This document shows, piece after piece, positions 48,036-56,200 of a stretch of DNA of 64,000 nt. Position 1 is the stretch's first letter; every line of letters starts with the position of its first letter. This DNA is from Flavobacterium sp. KS-LB2 (GTDB lineage Bacteria; Bacteroidota; Bacteroidia; Flavobacteriales; Flavobacteriaceae), in the NCBI RefSeq assembly GCF_036895565.1, contig NZ_CP145904.1:930001-994000 (forward strand). The letters are read 5' to 3'. A program made the translations under genes and the position numbers. Under the pieces are notes generated by a model, which was not told the origin of the DNA, made no database searches, and saw nothing but the letters and a program-made list of their open reading frames with translations.

Positions 48036-48067
48036 AAAAGGTATGCGGATAACGCATACCTTTTTTA
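48036..48067 (+). terminator. terminator after the ABC-F gene
   Basis: AAAAGGTATGCG/CGCATACCTTTT is a perfect 12-bp stem with a 5-base loop and six T in total at its 3' side. Confidence 0.85.
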
Positions 48068-48228
48068 TTTATGTTGATTCTTGATGCGTATTTTGAAGTG
48101 ATATTGGATAGTTTTTTTTAAGTGACCTTGTGTTTTTTTAAAATTTAAAATACTCATTATTAGTTGTTTAGTTTAGTTTTTTTGTAACTTGTATGGTAAT
48201 TAAATTTTAATGTATAAAATTTTTAGTC

Positions 48229-49380
48229 ATGAAAAAACTAATTTTATTCTTTATGTTTTTTGCTGCAACACTGTTTATTGAGTCTCTTTATTCTCAAACA
48301 GAAAATAGACTTGTAGCTTTGGGTATGCCTGGTGATAACCTTAATCTTTATGCAATATTGGATATTTTTCAAAAATCAAAAACTTTAGAAGAATTTGAAA
48401 GAGCAATTAATGATAAAGATACCAATGTTAATAATCTTGATTTGAATAATGATGGCTACATTGATTACATTAGGATAGCAAGTTATAGGGAAGGAGATTC
48501 ATATTCAATTGTGCTTAAAGTGGCAATAAACAGAATTGAAGATCAGGATGTAGCTGTTATAGAAGTTAATAAAAATAGATTTGGAAAGGTTGTTATTCAA
48601 ATTATAGGGGATGAAGAGTTGTACGGTGAAGATTATATTCTAGAGCCGTCGTCAAGTGATGGAGATACTCCAAATCCTGGCTATTTTGGTTATGATAAAG
48701 TGTACAACAATGAGTATTGGAACGGTGTTTTATATGTAAATAATTGGCCAATAATAATCAATTTGTTTTCTCCGTCATTTGTAGTTTATATATCTCCTTG
48801 GCGTTGGGGGTATTATCCGTCTTATTGGCGTGCTTGGACTCCTATTTATTATTATAATTATTGGGATAATCATCGTCATTATTATAGAAATGATTTTTAT
48901 AGAAGAGTGGGATATATAAGATATCCGCGTACGCATTCCTATTATTATTCGAGAAGGAGCAGTTCTCCGTTAGTAAGAAGAAACAGAGCCGATAATGTGT
49001 ATAGCAATACCTATCAAGGAAGAAGTTTTGCTAAACCTCAAGGAACGGTTCTTCCTAGAAGCCGAGAACAAATAAGGGAAAGCCGTTCAGGAAATTCTCA
49101 AACTTCTCGTTCAGTTCAGCCTATGAGGCCAACAAGACGTCAAAATGCAGAAGAAATTAGACAACGAGCTCCCTCGTCAGCACGACCTGTTGCACCTAAA
49201 GCACCAATAAAGCGCCAGCCAATACAAAGAAATCAACAAGAAGCCCGTCCGGCTAGATCTAATACGCCTACGAACAGGCAACAAAACGAAAACGCTCGTT
49301 CTGTACCATCAAGAAATCCTATAGAAAAAACGGCGCCTGCAAGGACCAATAACCCTTCTCGTGGTAGGGATAGAAATTAA
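48229..49380 (+). CDS. secreted Tyr/Arg-rich protein of unknown function
   Basis: A 383-residue protein with three zones. A signal peptide (about 1-22, ending LYSQ) and a folded N-terminal part (about 25-155) that includes an EF-hand-like NLDLNNDGYIDYIRIASY. A middle zone (about 165-250) extremely rich in Tyr, Trp and His (SYWRAWTPIYYYNYW). A C-terminal zone (about 250-383) rich in Arg, Pro, Gln and Ser, likely disordered and strongly basic. I do not recognise the family. The basic tail could bind polyanions such as DNA, RNA, LPS or teichoic-like sugars; this is only a guess. Confidence 0.75.
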   Translation: MKKLILFFMFFAATLFIESLYSQTENRLVALGMPGDNLNLYAILDIFQKSKTLEEFERAINDKDTNVNNLDLNNDGYIDYIRIASYREGDSYSIVLKVAINRIEDQDVAVIEVNKNRFGKVVIQIIGDEELYGEDYILEPSSSDGDTPNPGYFGYDKVYNNEYWNGVLYVNNWPIIINLFSPSFVVYISPWRWGYYPSYWRAWTPIYYYNYWDNHRHYYRNDFYRRVGYIRYPRTHSYYYSRRSSSPLVRRNRADNVYSNTYQGRSFAKPQGTVLPRSREQIRESRSGNSQTSRSVQPMRPTRRQNAEEIRQRAPSSARPVAPKAPIKRQPIQRNQQEARPARSNTPTNRQQNENARSVPSRNPIEKTAPARTNNPSRGRDRN

Positions 49381-49405
49381 TTCAGGTTTTGGATTTTGTT
49401 TAATA

Positions 49406-49436
49406 AAAGGCAGTGTCATAAATGTACACTGCCTTT
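49406..49436. terminator. bidirectional terminator between convergent genes
   Basis: AAAGGCAGTGT (49406-49416) pairs perfectly with ACACTGCCTTT (49426-49436). It lies between the Tyr/Arg-rich protein gene (+) and the GNAT gene (-). Confidence 0.8.
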
Positions 49437-49438
49437 AT

Positions 49439-49729
49439 TTACAATCGGATTCCTGGGGGAAGTAATTCTTTATAAATAGGATTTTTTTTGAAAAAAACTA
49501 CAATTTTAGGAAGAATAGGAACTACTTTTAATTTTCGTTCAATCGCAATTTCCATGATGTTTTTTAGAAAATCAGCAATAAAGTCTTCGTCTGCGAACGA
49601 TTCTGGGGTATTGATTTTTGTTAAAAATATTTTTTTCTCCTGAAACGAATATTCAACGGTAACCAAACCTTGTTTCGTTTCGGTTTCAAATTGTCTTGAA
49701 AAAGTATTGTCTTTGATTTCCATATTCAT
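49439..49729 (-). CDS. small GNAT-type acetyltransferase-like protein (96 aa)
   Basis: A 96-residue protein of the short GNAT group (PF14542-like). The N-terminal strands FSRQFETETKQGLVTVEYSF and the KIFLTKINTPESF segment are followed by the FLKNIMEIAIERKLKVVPIL helix-strand pair characteristic of this short group. The classical acetyl-CoA loop is weak. An in-frame ATG at 49723 (MEIKDN) could be the actual start. It lies 11 bases after the pirin stop and is probably co-transcribed with pirin. Confidence 0.8.
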   Translation of the reverse strand: MNMEIKDNTFSRQFETETKQGLVTVEYSFQEKKIFLTKINTPESFADEDFIADFLKNIMEIAIERKLKVVPILPKIVVFFKKNPIYKELLPPGIRL

Positions 49730-49740
49730 ACTAATTGTCT

Positions 49741-50457
49741 CTAATGCATTGGCACTTCTACCAATAATATTTTTGATTGGGTGTTGATTTTAATTTCGAA
49801 TTGATCAAAATCAGTTATTCCCATGGCATCTCTTGCCTTCAAAGTTTGATTGTTCACTTCTATTTCGCCTTCTATCAAAAATAAATAAACACCATTTTTA
49901 GGAATTTTTACGGCATATTGAGTGCTAGTATTGCTGTCGAAAATGCCTAAATGAAAAAAGGTTTTCTGGTAAACCCAAAGTGCATTTCCATCATTTTGAT
50001 CTTTTGGTGAAACGATATTTACAAAGGTATTGATTTGATTTTCAATATCAAATGATTTCTGGTCGTATCTTGGAGTTACTTCTTCCGTATCGGGAAAAAC
50101 CCATAACTGTAGTGTTTTTGCCTCGTCTTTTTGGCTGGCATTCATTTCAGAATGTTCTACACCAGAGCCAGCGCTCATCACTTGTACTTCTCCAAAACCA
50201 ATAACGCCTTCATTTCCCATGCTGTCTTTATGCATCAATCCACCTTCGAGTGGAATCGTGATGATTTCCATATTGGCATGACCGTGCGTACCAAAACCTG
50301 TTCCGCCGGCAATAGTGTCGTCATTTAAAACTCGTAGCATACCAAACTGTACTCGTTCTGGATTGAAATAATTCCCAAATGAAAAAGAAAAATTGGCTTT
50401 AAGCCAACCAAAATCGGCCTTGCCTCTTGTGTTTGATTGAAATAATTGTGTCGTCAT
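49741..50457 (-). CDS. pirin family protein
   Basis: A 238-residue bicupin of the pirin family. The metal-binding residues lie in GTHGHANMEIITIPLEG and SGVEHSEMN (His, His, His and Glu). The N-terminal cupin spans about 20-125, and the C-terminal cupin (about 150-238) has the domain shape without a clear metal site. Members bind Fe(II); some act as quercetin dioxygenases or redox sensors. The gene precedes the short GNAT gene by 11 bases. Function beyond the fold is not indicated. Confidence 0.88.
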   Translation of the reverse strand: MTTQLFQSNTRGKADFGWLKANFSFSFGNYFNPERVQFGMLRVLNDDTIAGGTGFGTHGHANMEIITIPLEGGLMHKDSMGNEGVIGFGEVQVMSAGSGVEHSEMNASQKDEAKTLQLWVFPDTEEVTPRYDQKSFDIENQINTFVNIVSPKDQNDGNALWVYQKTFFHLGIFDSNTSTQYAVKIPKNGVYLFLIEGEIEVNNQTLKARDAMGITDFDQFEIKINTQSKILLVEVPMH

Positions 50458-50570
50458 AAATTATTGATAATATAAAGTGAAAAGTGGATAGGGTTTAAAT
50501 AAAAAAATTAATTTTATACAAAATTCGCCATAAAAAAGCGGAATGTTGTTATAAAATCGTTAAAACAATT

Positions 50571-51239
50571 ATGAGTAAAATACCAGTTTATTTAATGCCG
50601 GGATTGGCAGCTAGTGCTTTGATTTTTGAGCGAATTGCACTTCCAAAAGCAATTTTTGAAATGCATCCATTAGAATGGGAAATTCCGCAGGATAACGAGT
50701 CTTTATCGAATTACGCCAAGCGAATTACTGAAAAAATTACACACGAAAACCCCGTTTTGATAGGGGTTTCATTTGGAGGTATTTTGGTTCAGGAAATGGC
50801 AAAACACATAGCGGTTCGAAAAGTAATTATTATCTCCAGTGTGCGTTCTAATGCAGAATTTCCTCGAAGATTGAAGATTGCTGAAACTACGAAGGCGTAT
50901 AAACTGATTCCAATGCGATTATTTGCCAATATTGAAAGTTTGGCTAAATTCTCCTTTGGAGAAAAAGTAAATCAAAGACTGAAATTGTATGAAAAGTTTC
51001 TTTCCGTTCGTGATATTCGGTATTTAAATTGGGCTGTGGAACAAGTAATTTTATGGGAAAGAACAGTTATTGACGAAAGTGTAATTCACATTCATGGCGA
51101 CATGGACGATGTATTTCCTATAAAATATATCAAGAACTGTGTCGTTGTAAAAGGAGGGACACACATTATGATTTTGAATAAATACAAGTGGTTGAATGAA
51201 AATTTGCCGTCCATTATTTTGGGAACAGAAAAGAAGTAA
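50571..51239 (+). CDS. alpha/beta hydrolase
   Basis: A 222-residue hydrolase with the nucleophile elbow GVSFGG (about 63-68; LIGVSFGGILVQEMA), a later acid in HGDMDDVFP (about 180-188) and a catalytic His in GGTHIMI (about 202-208). A four-helix insertion forms the lid (about 105-160). No signal peptide, so cytosolic. The substrate is unknown. Its stop is 41 bases before the lytic transglycosylase start on the same strand. Confidence 0.85.
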   Translation: MSKIPVYLMPGLAASALIFERIALPKAIFEMHPLEWEIPQDNESLSNYAKRITEKITHENPVLIGVSFGGILVQEMAKHIAVRKVIIISSVRSNAEFPRRLKIAETTKAYKLIPMRLFANIESLAKFSFGEKVNQRLKLYEKFLSVRDIRYLNWAVEQVILWERTVIDESVIHIHGDMDDVFPIKYIKNCVVVKGGTHIMILNKYKWLNENLPSIILGTEKK

Positions 51240-51280
51240 ACGCACTTTTATAACAATATGAAAGGCATAAAAAAGAAAAG

Positions 51281-52174
51281 ATGAAATTGATAAATAAAGT
51301 AGCCATAATTATTACCGTGATTTTTGCGAGTAGTGTGTTTATTTTCGCTGTAAAAAATCCACAAACTGAAAAAGAAGCAAGCAAGGATAGCGCAAGCCAA
51401 TTTCCAGTACAATTAGATTTTGCAGGGGAAGAAACGCCTTTGAAAATAGCAGATGTCAAAGAACGTTTGGACAGAGAATTACTGGTAAATGTAAATCTGC
51501 ATGCATCTACAATTTTGGCTATCAAGAGAGCCAATCGAGCTTTTCCTATAATTGAGCCTATTTTAAAACAAAACGGAATCCCAGATGATTTTAAATATTT
51601 GGCCGTTATAGAAAGTGGTTTGGTGAATGTTGTGTCACCAGCAGGAGCAAGAGGAATTTGGCAATTTATGCCGGAAACAGCTAAAGAACGTGGCATGGAA
51701 GTCAATGAAAATGTGGATCAGCGTTATGATTTAGAAAAATCAACTCGGGCAGCTTGTAGTTATTTTTTGAGTGCCAAAGGAAAATTTGGAAGTTGGACCT
51801 TAGCTGCAGCCTCGTACAACGGAGGAATGACGGGTGTTAACAGACAAATTGATATTCAAAAAGTGACTAACTATTATGATTTATTGCTTACCGAAGAAAC
51901 CTCTCGGTATGTTTTTAGAATTTTGGCGTTGAAAGAAATCATGAAGAATCCCGTGAAATATGGTTTTAACATTGCACCTGAGGATTTATACAGAGCTTTA
52001 CCAACACGAAAAATTGAAATTGACAGCTCCATTACGGATTTAGCCAGTTTTGCAAAAGATCAAGGAATCAATTATAAGATTTTAAAGATTCATAACCCTT
52101 GGCTTAGAGAAACACAATTGTTGAATGATACCGGTAAAAAGTACCAAATTGAAATTCCCTTGAAAGGATATTAA
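51281..52174 (+). CDS. lytic transglycosylase (SLT domain)
   Basis: A 297-residue envelope enzyme cutting peptidoglycan glycans with formation of 1,6-anhydro ends. An N-terminal hydrophobic helix (about 5-25) probably acts as an anchor or signal. The SLT domain (about 90-235) has the catalytic Glu in YLAVIESGL, followed by SPAGARGIWQFMPETA and SYNGG. A short C-terminal part (about 245-297) resembles a partial LysM/peptidoglycan-binding end. It fits an MltD-like group without full LysM repeats. Confidence 0.9.
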   Translation: MKLINKVAIIITVIFASSVFIFAVKNPQTEKEASKDSASQFPVQLDFAGEETPLKIADVKERLDRELLVNVNLHASTILAIKRANRAFPIIEPILKQNGIPDDFKYLAVIESGLVNVVSPAGARGIWQFMPETAKERGMEVNENVDQRYDLEKSTRAACSYFLSAKGKFGSWTLAAASYNGGMTGVNRQIDIQKVTNYYDLLLTEETSRYVFRILALKEIMKNPVKYGFNIAPEDLYRALPTRKIEIDSSITDLASFAKDQGINYKILKIHNPWLRETQLLNDTGKKYQIEIPLKGY

Positions 52175-52222
52175 TATTTTTTTTGAATCATATAATGCAT
52201 TTAAGAAAAGTCATGAGCAAAA

Positions 52223-52257
52223 AAAAGAGTCAAATGCGTTACACACTTGACTCTTTT
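52223..52257. terminator. bidirectional terminator between convergent genes
   Basis: AAAAGAGTCAA (52223-52233) and TTGACTCTTTT (52247-52257) make a perfect 11-bp stem with a 13-base loop. Confidence 0.75.
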
Positions 52258-52271
52258 GATAATTAAAAAAA

Positions 52272-52787
52272 TTATATTTTTTTCATTTGCTCTTTCATCA
52301 TAACAATTTGATCTTTCAGCATATTTTGTTTGTCTAATTTTTTAGCCTCGTTCAATAGGGTAGTCGCTTCTAGTTTACGACGGCGTGTCATGGCAACCCC
52401 CGCTAGGTTTAATTTGGCTACAGCCAAATCCATGTCCATAGACAATCCAAGTTCAATTGCTTTTTTGAAATATTTCTCTGCTTGATTGATATTCGTTTGC
52501 GAAAGCATGATTCCGTGTAGGTAATTAAAGTATCCTTGTTGTTTCTGTACCAAAGCCGTTTCTGGGTTTTTGATATGAGCCAACCATTTTTTGGCTCCTT
52601 CAAAATCTTGTTTTCTTAGTTTTAAGAAAGCTAATAAGATGAATTCATTTTTAAAGTAAAGGAAAATAGGAATTGCACTCAATATTATAAGGAAAATTCC
52701 ATTGCCAATATTGCTTTCTGTGAATTGCCAAATGCCAGTAATGATAATTAGTCCGGCGATAATAAGTTTAATATTTCTGTGAAACAT
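52272..52787 (-). CDS. membrane protein with TPR-like cytosolic part
   Basis: A 171-residue protein. Two N-terminal membrane helices (about 7-25 and 30-55) are followed by helical pairs that look like two or three tetratricopeptide repeats (about 62-165; e.g. QAEKYFKKAIELGLSMDMDLA). TPRs usually hold partner proteins; no partner is evident. A -7 box (52809-52816) lies 21 bases upstream. It is divergent from rpmH. Confidence 0.8.
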   Translation of the reverse strand: MFHRNIKLIIAGLIIITGIWQFTESNIGNGIFLIILSAIPIFLYFKNEFILLAFLKLRKQDFEGAKKWLAHIKNPETALVQKQQGYFNYLHGIMLSQTNINQAEKYFKKAIELGLSMDMDLAVAKLNLAGVAMTRRRKLEATTLLNEAKKLDKQNMLKDQIVMMKEQMKKI

Positions 52788-52808
52788 AGTGTGATTATTT
52801 TAAGATCA

Positions 52809-52816
52809 CAAATATA
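52809..52816 (-). promoter_or_regulatory. -7 box (TATATTTG) for the TPR protein gene
   Basis: Perfect TAnnTTTG on the minus strand, 21 bases upstream of ATG 52787. No TTG partner at the usual distance. Confidence 0.5.
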
Positions 52817-52850
52817 GTAAAATGAATTGAAAATATTTTTACAAAACTGC

Positions 52851-52880
52851 TTGTGAGAAAAAAAAGTCTTTGTATATTTG
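52851..52880 (+). promoter_or_regulatory. Bacteroidota promoter of rpmH
   Basis: TTG (52851-52853), a 19-base spacer and TATATTTG (52873-52880), 72 bases upstream of the rpmH ATG. Full consensus match. Confidence 0.75.
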
Positions 52881-52952
52881 CACTCGGTTTTAGAATAACA
52901 GTTATTCAAAAATAGGAAGACATATAAATTAAGATTTTAAAGATACAAAGCA

Positions 52953-53114
52953 ATGAGCAAAAGAACGTTTCAACCATCGAAAAGAAAAAGAAGAAATAAG
53001 CACGGATTTATGGACAGAATGGCTTCTGCAAATGGAAGAAAAGTTCTTGCGCGTAGAAGAGCTAAAGGAAGACATAAATTGACTGTTTCTAGCGAACCAA
53101 GACACAAAAAATAA
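52953..53114 (+). CDS. rpmH: 50S ribosomal protein L34
   Basis: A 53-residue basic protein, [20 protein letters not shown] followed by [20 protein letters not shown], which is the L34 signature along its whole length. It binds 23S rRNA in the large subunit. It has a complete consensus promoter and its own terminator, as expected for a strongly expressed single gene. In many bacteria rpmH lies next to rnpA near the origin, but here the neighbours are unrelated, which is common in Bacteroidota. Confidence 0.97.
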
Positions 53115-53134
53115 TGTTTGTATAAACATAAATA

Positions 53135-53167
53135 AGGCGTTACTTTTTTTAGTATCGCCTTTTTTTA
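53135..53167 (+). terminator. terminator after rpmH
   Basis: AGGCG-T-TACT pairs with AGTA-T-CGCCT with one T-T mismatch, followed by six T. Confidence 0.85.
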
Positions 53168-53270
53168 TACCTAGTCGGTAAAAAAAGGTTAAGATTTACA
53201 TGTAAAAGGTTTGAGTTCAATACCTTTAATCGTTTCAAAACAACAACTACACAACACAATACATCATACA

Positions 53271-56123
53271 ATGCCAAAAGATACATCTATAAAATCAGTT
53301 TTAATAATAGGCTCAGGTCCTATTGTTATTGGTCAAGCGTGCGAATTTGATTATGCGGGATCGCAATCAGCTCGCTCTATTCGTGAAGAAGGAATTGAAG
53401 TTATTTTGATCAATTCCAATCCGGCAACAATTATGACCGACCCATCCATGGCCGATCATATCTATTTGAAACCGTTAACAACCAAATCAATTATTGAAAT
53501 TCTTAAAGCACATCCTCAAATCGATGCTGTTTTGCCTACAATGGGAGGACAAACAGCTTTGAACTTGTGTCTGGAAGCCGATGAAAAAGGAATTTGGGCT
53601 GATTTTGGAGTGAAAATGATTGGTGTTGATGTAAATGCCATTAACATTACCGAAGACAGAGAGCAGTTCAAACAATTGCTTAAAAAAATAAATGTACCCT
53701 CGGCACCTGCTGAAATATGTACATCTTACCTTCGCGGGAAAGAAATTGCACAAGAATTTGGGTTTCCATTAGTGATTCGTCCTTCGTTTACTTTAGGTGG
53801 AACTGGAGCGGCAATTGTCTATAAAAAAGAAGATTTTGATGAACTTTTAACCAGAGGTTTAGAAGCATCACCGATTCATGAGGTGTTGATTGACAAAGCC
53901 TTGATGGGTTGGAAAGAATACGAATTGGAATTGTTGCGAGATAAGAACGACAATGTTGTTATTATCTGTTCAATCGAAAATATGGATCCTATGGGAATTC
54001 ATACTGGAGATTCGATTACCGTGGCACCAGCCATGACCTTATCAGATACTACATTCCAAAAAATGCGTGATTACGCTATTTTGATGATGCGCAGTATTGG
54101 TAATTTTGCGGGAGGTTGTAACGTGCAGTTTGCCGTATCGCCAGATGATAAAGAAGATATTGTTGCTATTGAAATCAATCCTCGTGTGTCGCGCTCTTCG
54201 GCATTAGCATCAAAAGCAACGGGTTATCCTATTGCAAAAATTGCTTCTAAACTAGCTTTGGGATACAATTTAGATGAATTGCAAAATCAAATCACCAAAT
54301 CGACTTCGGCACTTTTTGAACCGACTTTGGATTATGTGATTGTAAAAATTCCGCGTTGGAACTTTGATAAATTCGAAGGTGCTGACAGAACATTAGGACT
54401 TCAAATGAAATCCGTAGGGGAAGTAATGGGAATTGGTCGTTCGTTTCAAGAAGCCTTACACAAAGCCACTCAATCTCTAGAAATTAAAAGGAATGGGCTA
54501 GGAGCTGACGGAAAAGGATATACAAACTACGAGCAAATTATAGAGAAACTGACTTTTGCGAGTTGGGATCGTGTTTTTGTGATTTATGATGCTATTGCGA
54601 TGGGAATTCCGTTGAGCCGCATTCATGAAATTACTAAAATTGACATGTGGTTCTTAAAACAATACGAGGAACTGTATACCTTAGAAAAACAAATTGCTAC
54701 CTATAAAGTAGAATCTTTACCAAGAGAATTGTTGCTGGAAGCCAAACAAAAAGGTTTTGCCGACAGACAAATCGCGCACATGATGGGTTGCTTGGAAAGT
54801 CAAGTACATTCATTGCGCACAGAAATGAATATCAATCGTGTATTCAAATTAGTAGATACGTGTGCAGCCGAATTCAAAGCCAAAACGCCGTATTACTATT
54901 CGACTTTTGAAGCTGAAATCGAGAAAGCAGACGGGACGCGTTATGTAGATAACGAAAGCGTAGTTACCGATAAAAAGAAAATAATTGTTCTTGGGTCAGG
55001 CCCAAATAGAATTGGACAAGGAATCGAATTTGATTATTCCTGCGTGCATGGTGTGCTTGCCGCCAAAGAGTGTGGCTACGAAACCATCATGATTAACTGT
55101 AATCCAGAAACGGTTTCAACTGATTTTGATACAGCCGATAAATTGTATTTTGAACCAGTTTTCTGGGAGCATATTTACGATATTATCCAACACGAAAAAC
55201 CAGAAGGCGTAATCGTACAATTAGGAGGACAAACGGCCTTGAAATTGGCAGAGAAGCTTTCTAAATACGGTGTGAAGATTATAGGAACTAGCTTTGATGC
55301 TTTGGATTTAGCCGAAGACAGAGGGCGTTTCTCTGATTTATTAACGGAATTGAATATTCCTTTTCCACAATTTGGAATTGCTGAAACGGCTGACGAAGCT
55401 TCAGCACTAGCTGATACGTTAGACTTCCCGTTATTGATTCGTCCTTCGTATGTGTTGGGTGGTCAGGGAATGAAAATTGTAATCAACAAGCAAGAACTAG
55501 AGGAGCACGTGATCAATTTATTGAAAACCATTCCAGGGAACAAATTGCTTTTAGATCATTATTTAGATGGTGCCATTGAAGCCGAAGCCGATGCGATTTG
55601 CGATGGTGAAAATGTGTACATCATAGGAATTATGGAGCACATAGAGCCTTGTGGCGTGCATTCTGGTGATAGTAATGCCACTTTGCCACCGTTTAACTTA
55701 GGCGAGTTTGTCATGCAACAAATAAAAGACCACACTCATAAAATTGCTTTGGCACTTAAAACGGTTGGTTTAATCAACATACAGTTTGCGATAAAAGATG
55801 ATATCGTGTACATCATCGAGGCCAATCCTAGAGCGTCTCGTACCGTACCGTTTATTGCAAAAGCCTACGGAGAACCGTATGTGAACTATGCTACAAAAGT
55901 GATGTTAGGACACAATAAAGTAACTGATTTTACCTTTAACCCACAGCTAAAAGGATTTGCCATCAAGCAACCGGTATTCTCTTTTAGTAAGTTTCACAAT
56001 GTGAACAAAGCATTAGGACCAGAAATGAAATCAACTGGAGAAAGCATCTTGTTTATTGATGACCTAAAAGACGATCAGTTCTACGAATTGTACTCCAGAA
56101 GAAAAATGTATTTGAGTAAGTAA
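53271..56123 (+). CDS. carB: carbamoyl-phosphate synthase large subunit without MGS domain
   Basis: A 950-residue enzyme that builds carbamoyl phosphate from bicarbonate, ammonia and two ATP for pyrimidines and arginine. Start at ATG 53271 (MPKDTSIKSVLIIGSGPIVI); the frame is open to a TTG at 53211, but the family opens at MPK. Both synthetase halves are complete: GSGPIVIGQACEFDY and GSGPNRIGQGIEFDY nucleotide-binding starts, ATP-grasp parts with GGTGAAIV and GGQGMKIV. E. coli CarB has about 1073 residues; here the protein ends soon after LGPEMKSTGESILFIDDL, so the C-terminal allosteric MGS-like domain is missing. I think this is normal in Flavobacteriia. carA is not in the window. A decayed copy of its 3' end is at 60801-60925. 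Confidence 0.96.
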   Translation: MPKDTSIKSVLIIGSGPIVIGQACEFDYAGSQSARSIREEGIEVILINSNPATIMTDPSMADHIYLKPLTTKSIIEILKAHPQIDAVLPTMGGQTALNLCLEADEKGIWADFGVKMIGVDVNAINITEDREQFKQLLKKINVPSAPAEICTSYLRGKEIAQEFGFPLVIRPSFTLGGTGAAIVYKKEDFDELLTRGLEASPIHEVLIDKALMGWKEYELELLRDKNDNVVIICSIENMDPMGIHTGDSITVAPAMTLSDTTFQKMRDYAILMMRSIGNFAGGCNVQFAVSPDDKEDIVAIEINPRVSRSSALASKATGYPIAKIASKLALGYNLDELQNQITKSTSALFEPTLDYVIVKIPRWNFDKFEGADRTLGLQMKSVGEVMGIGRSFQEALHKATQSLEIKRNGLGADGKGYTNYEQIIEKLTFASWDRVFVIYDAIAMGIPLSRIHEITKIDMWFLKQYEELYTLEKQIATYKVESLPRELLLEAKQKGFADRQIAHMMGCLESQVHSLRTEMNINRVFKLVDTCAAEFKAKTPYYYSTFEAEIEKADGTRYVDNESVVTDKKKIIVLGSGPNRIGQGIEFDYSCVHGVLAAKECGYETIMINCNPETVSTDFDTADKLYFEPVFWEHIYDIIQHEKPEGVIVQLGGQTALKLAEKLSKYGVKIIGTSFDALDLAEDRGRFSDLLTELNIPFPQFGIAETADEASALADTLDFPLLIRPSYVLGGQGMKIVINKQELEEHVINLLKTIPGNKLLLDHYLDGAIEAEADAICDGENVYIIGIMEHIEPCGVHSGDSNATLPPFNLGEFVMQQIKDHTHKIALALKTVGLINIQFAIKDDIVYIIEANPRASRTVPFIAKAYGEPYVNYATKVMLGHNKVTDFTFNPQLKGFAIKQPVFSFSKFHNVNKALGPEMKSTGESILFIDDLKDDQFYELYSRRKMYLSK

Positions 56124-56145
56124 TTACTTGAAGTAGTGATAATGA

Positions 56146-56169
56146 AAAAGCCCCGTTTGGGGCTTTTTT
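56146..56169. terminator. bidirectional terminator after carB
   Basis: AAAAGCCCC/GGGGCTTTT with a GTTT loop, A-run on one side and T-run on the other. It separates carB from the opposing helicase gene. Confidence 0.85.
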
Positions 56170-56200
56170 AGTTTTGTAGTGTTTTGTTGTAGAGATGCTT

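Noticed and set aside
51214..51705. 163-codon minus-strand frame opposite the lytic transglycosylase
   Set aside because: Opposite a clear SLT-domain enzyme; composition (Ser/Lys/Phe-rich) is that of an antisense shadow.
53211..53270. Upstream TTG start for carB
   Set aside because: The added 20 residues are not part of the family; ATG 53271 gives the standard MPK opening.
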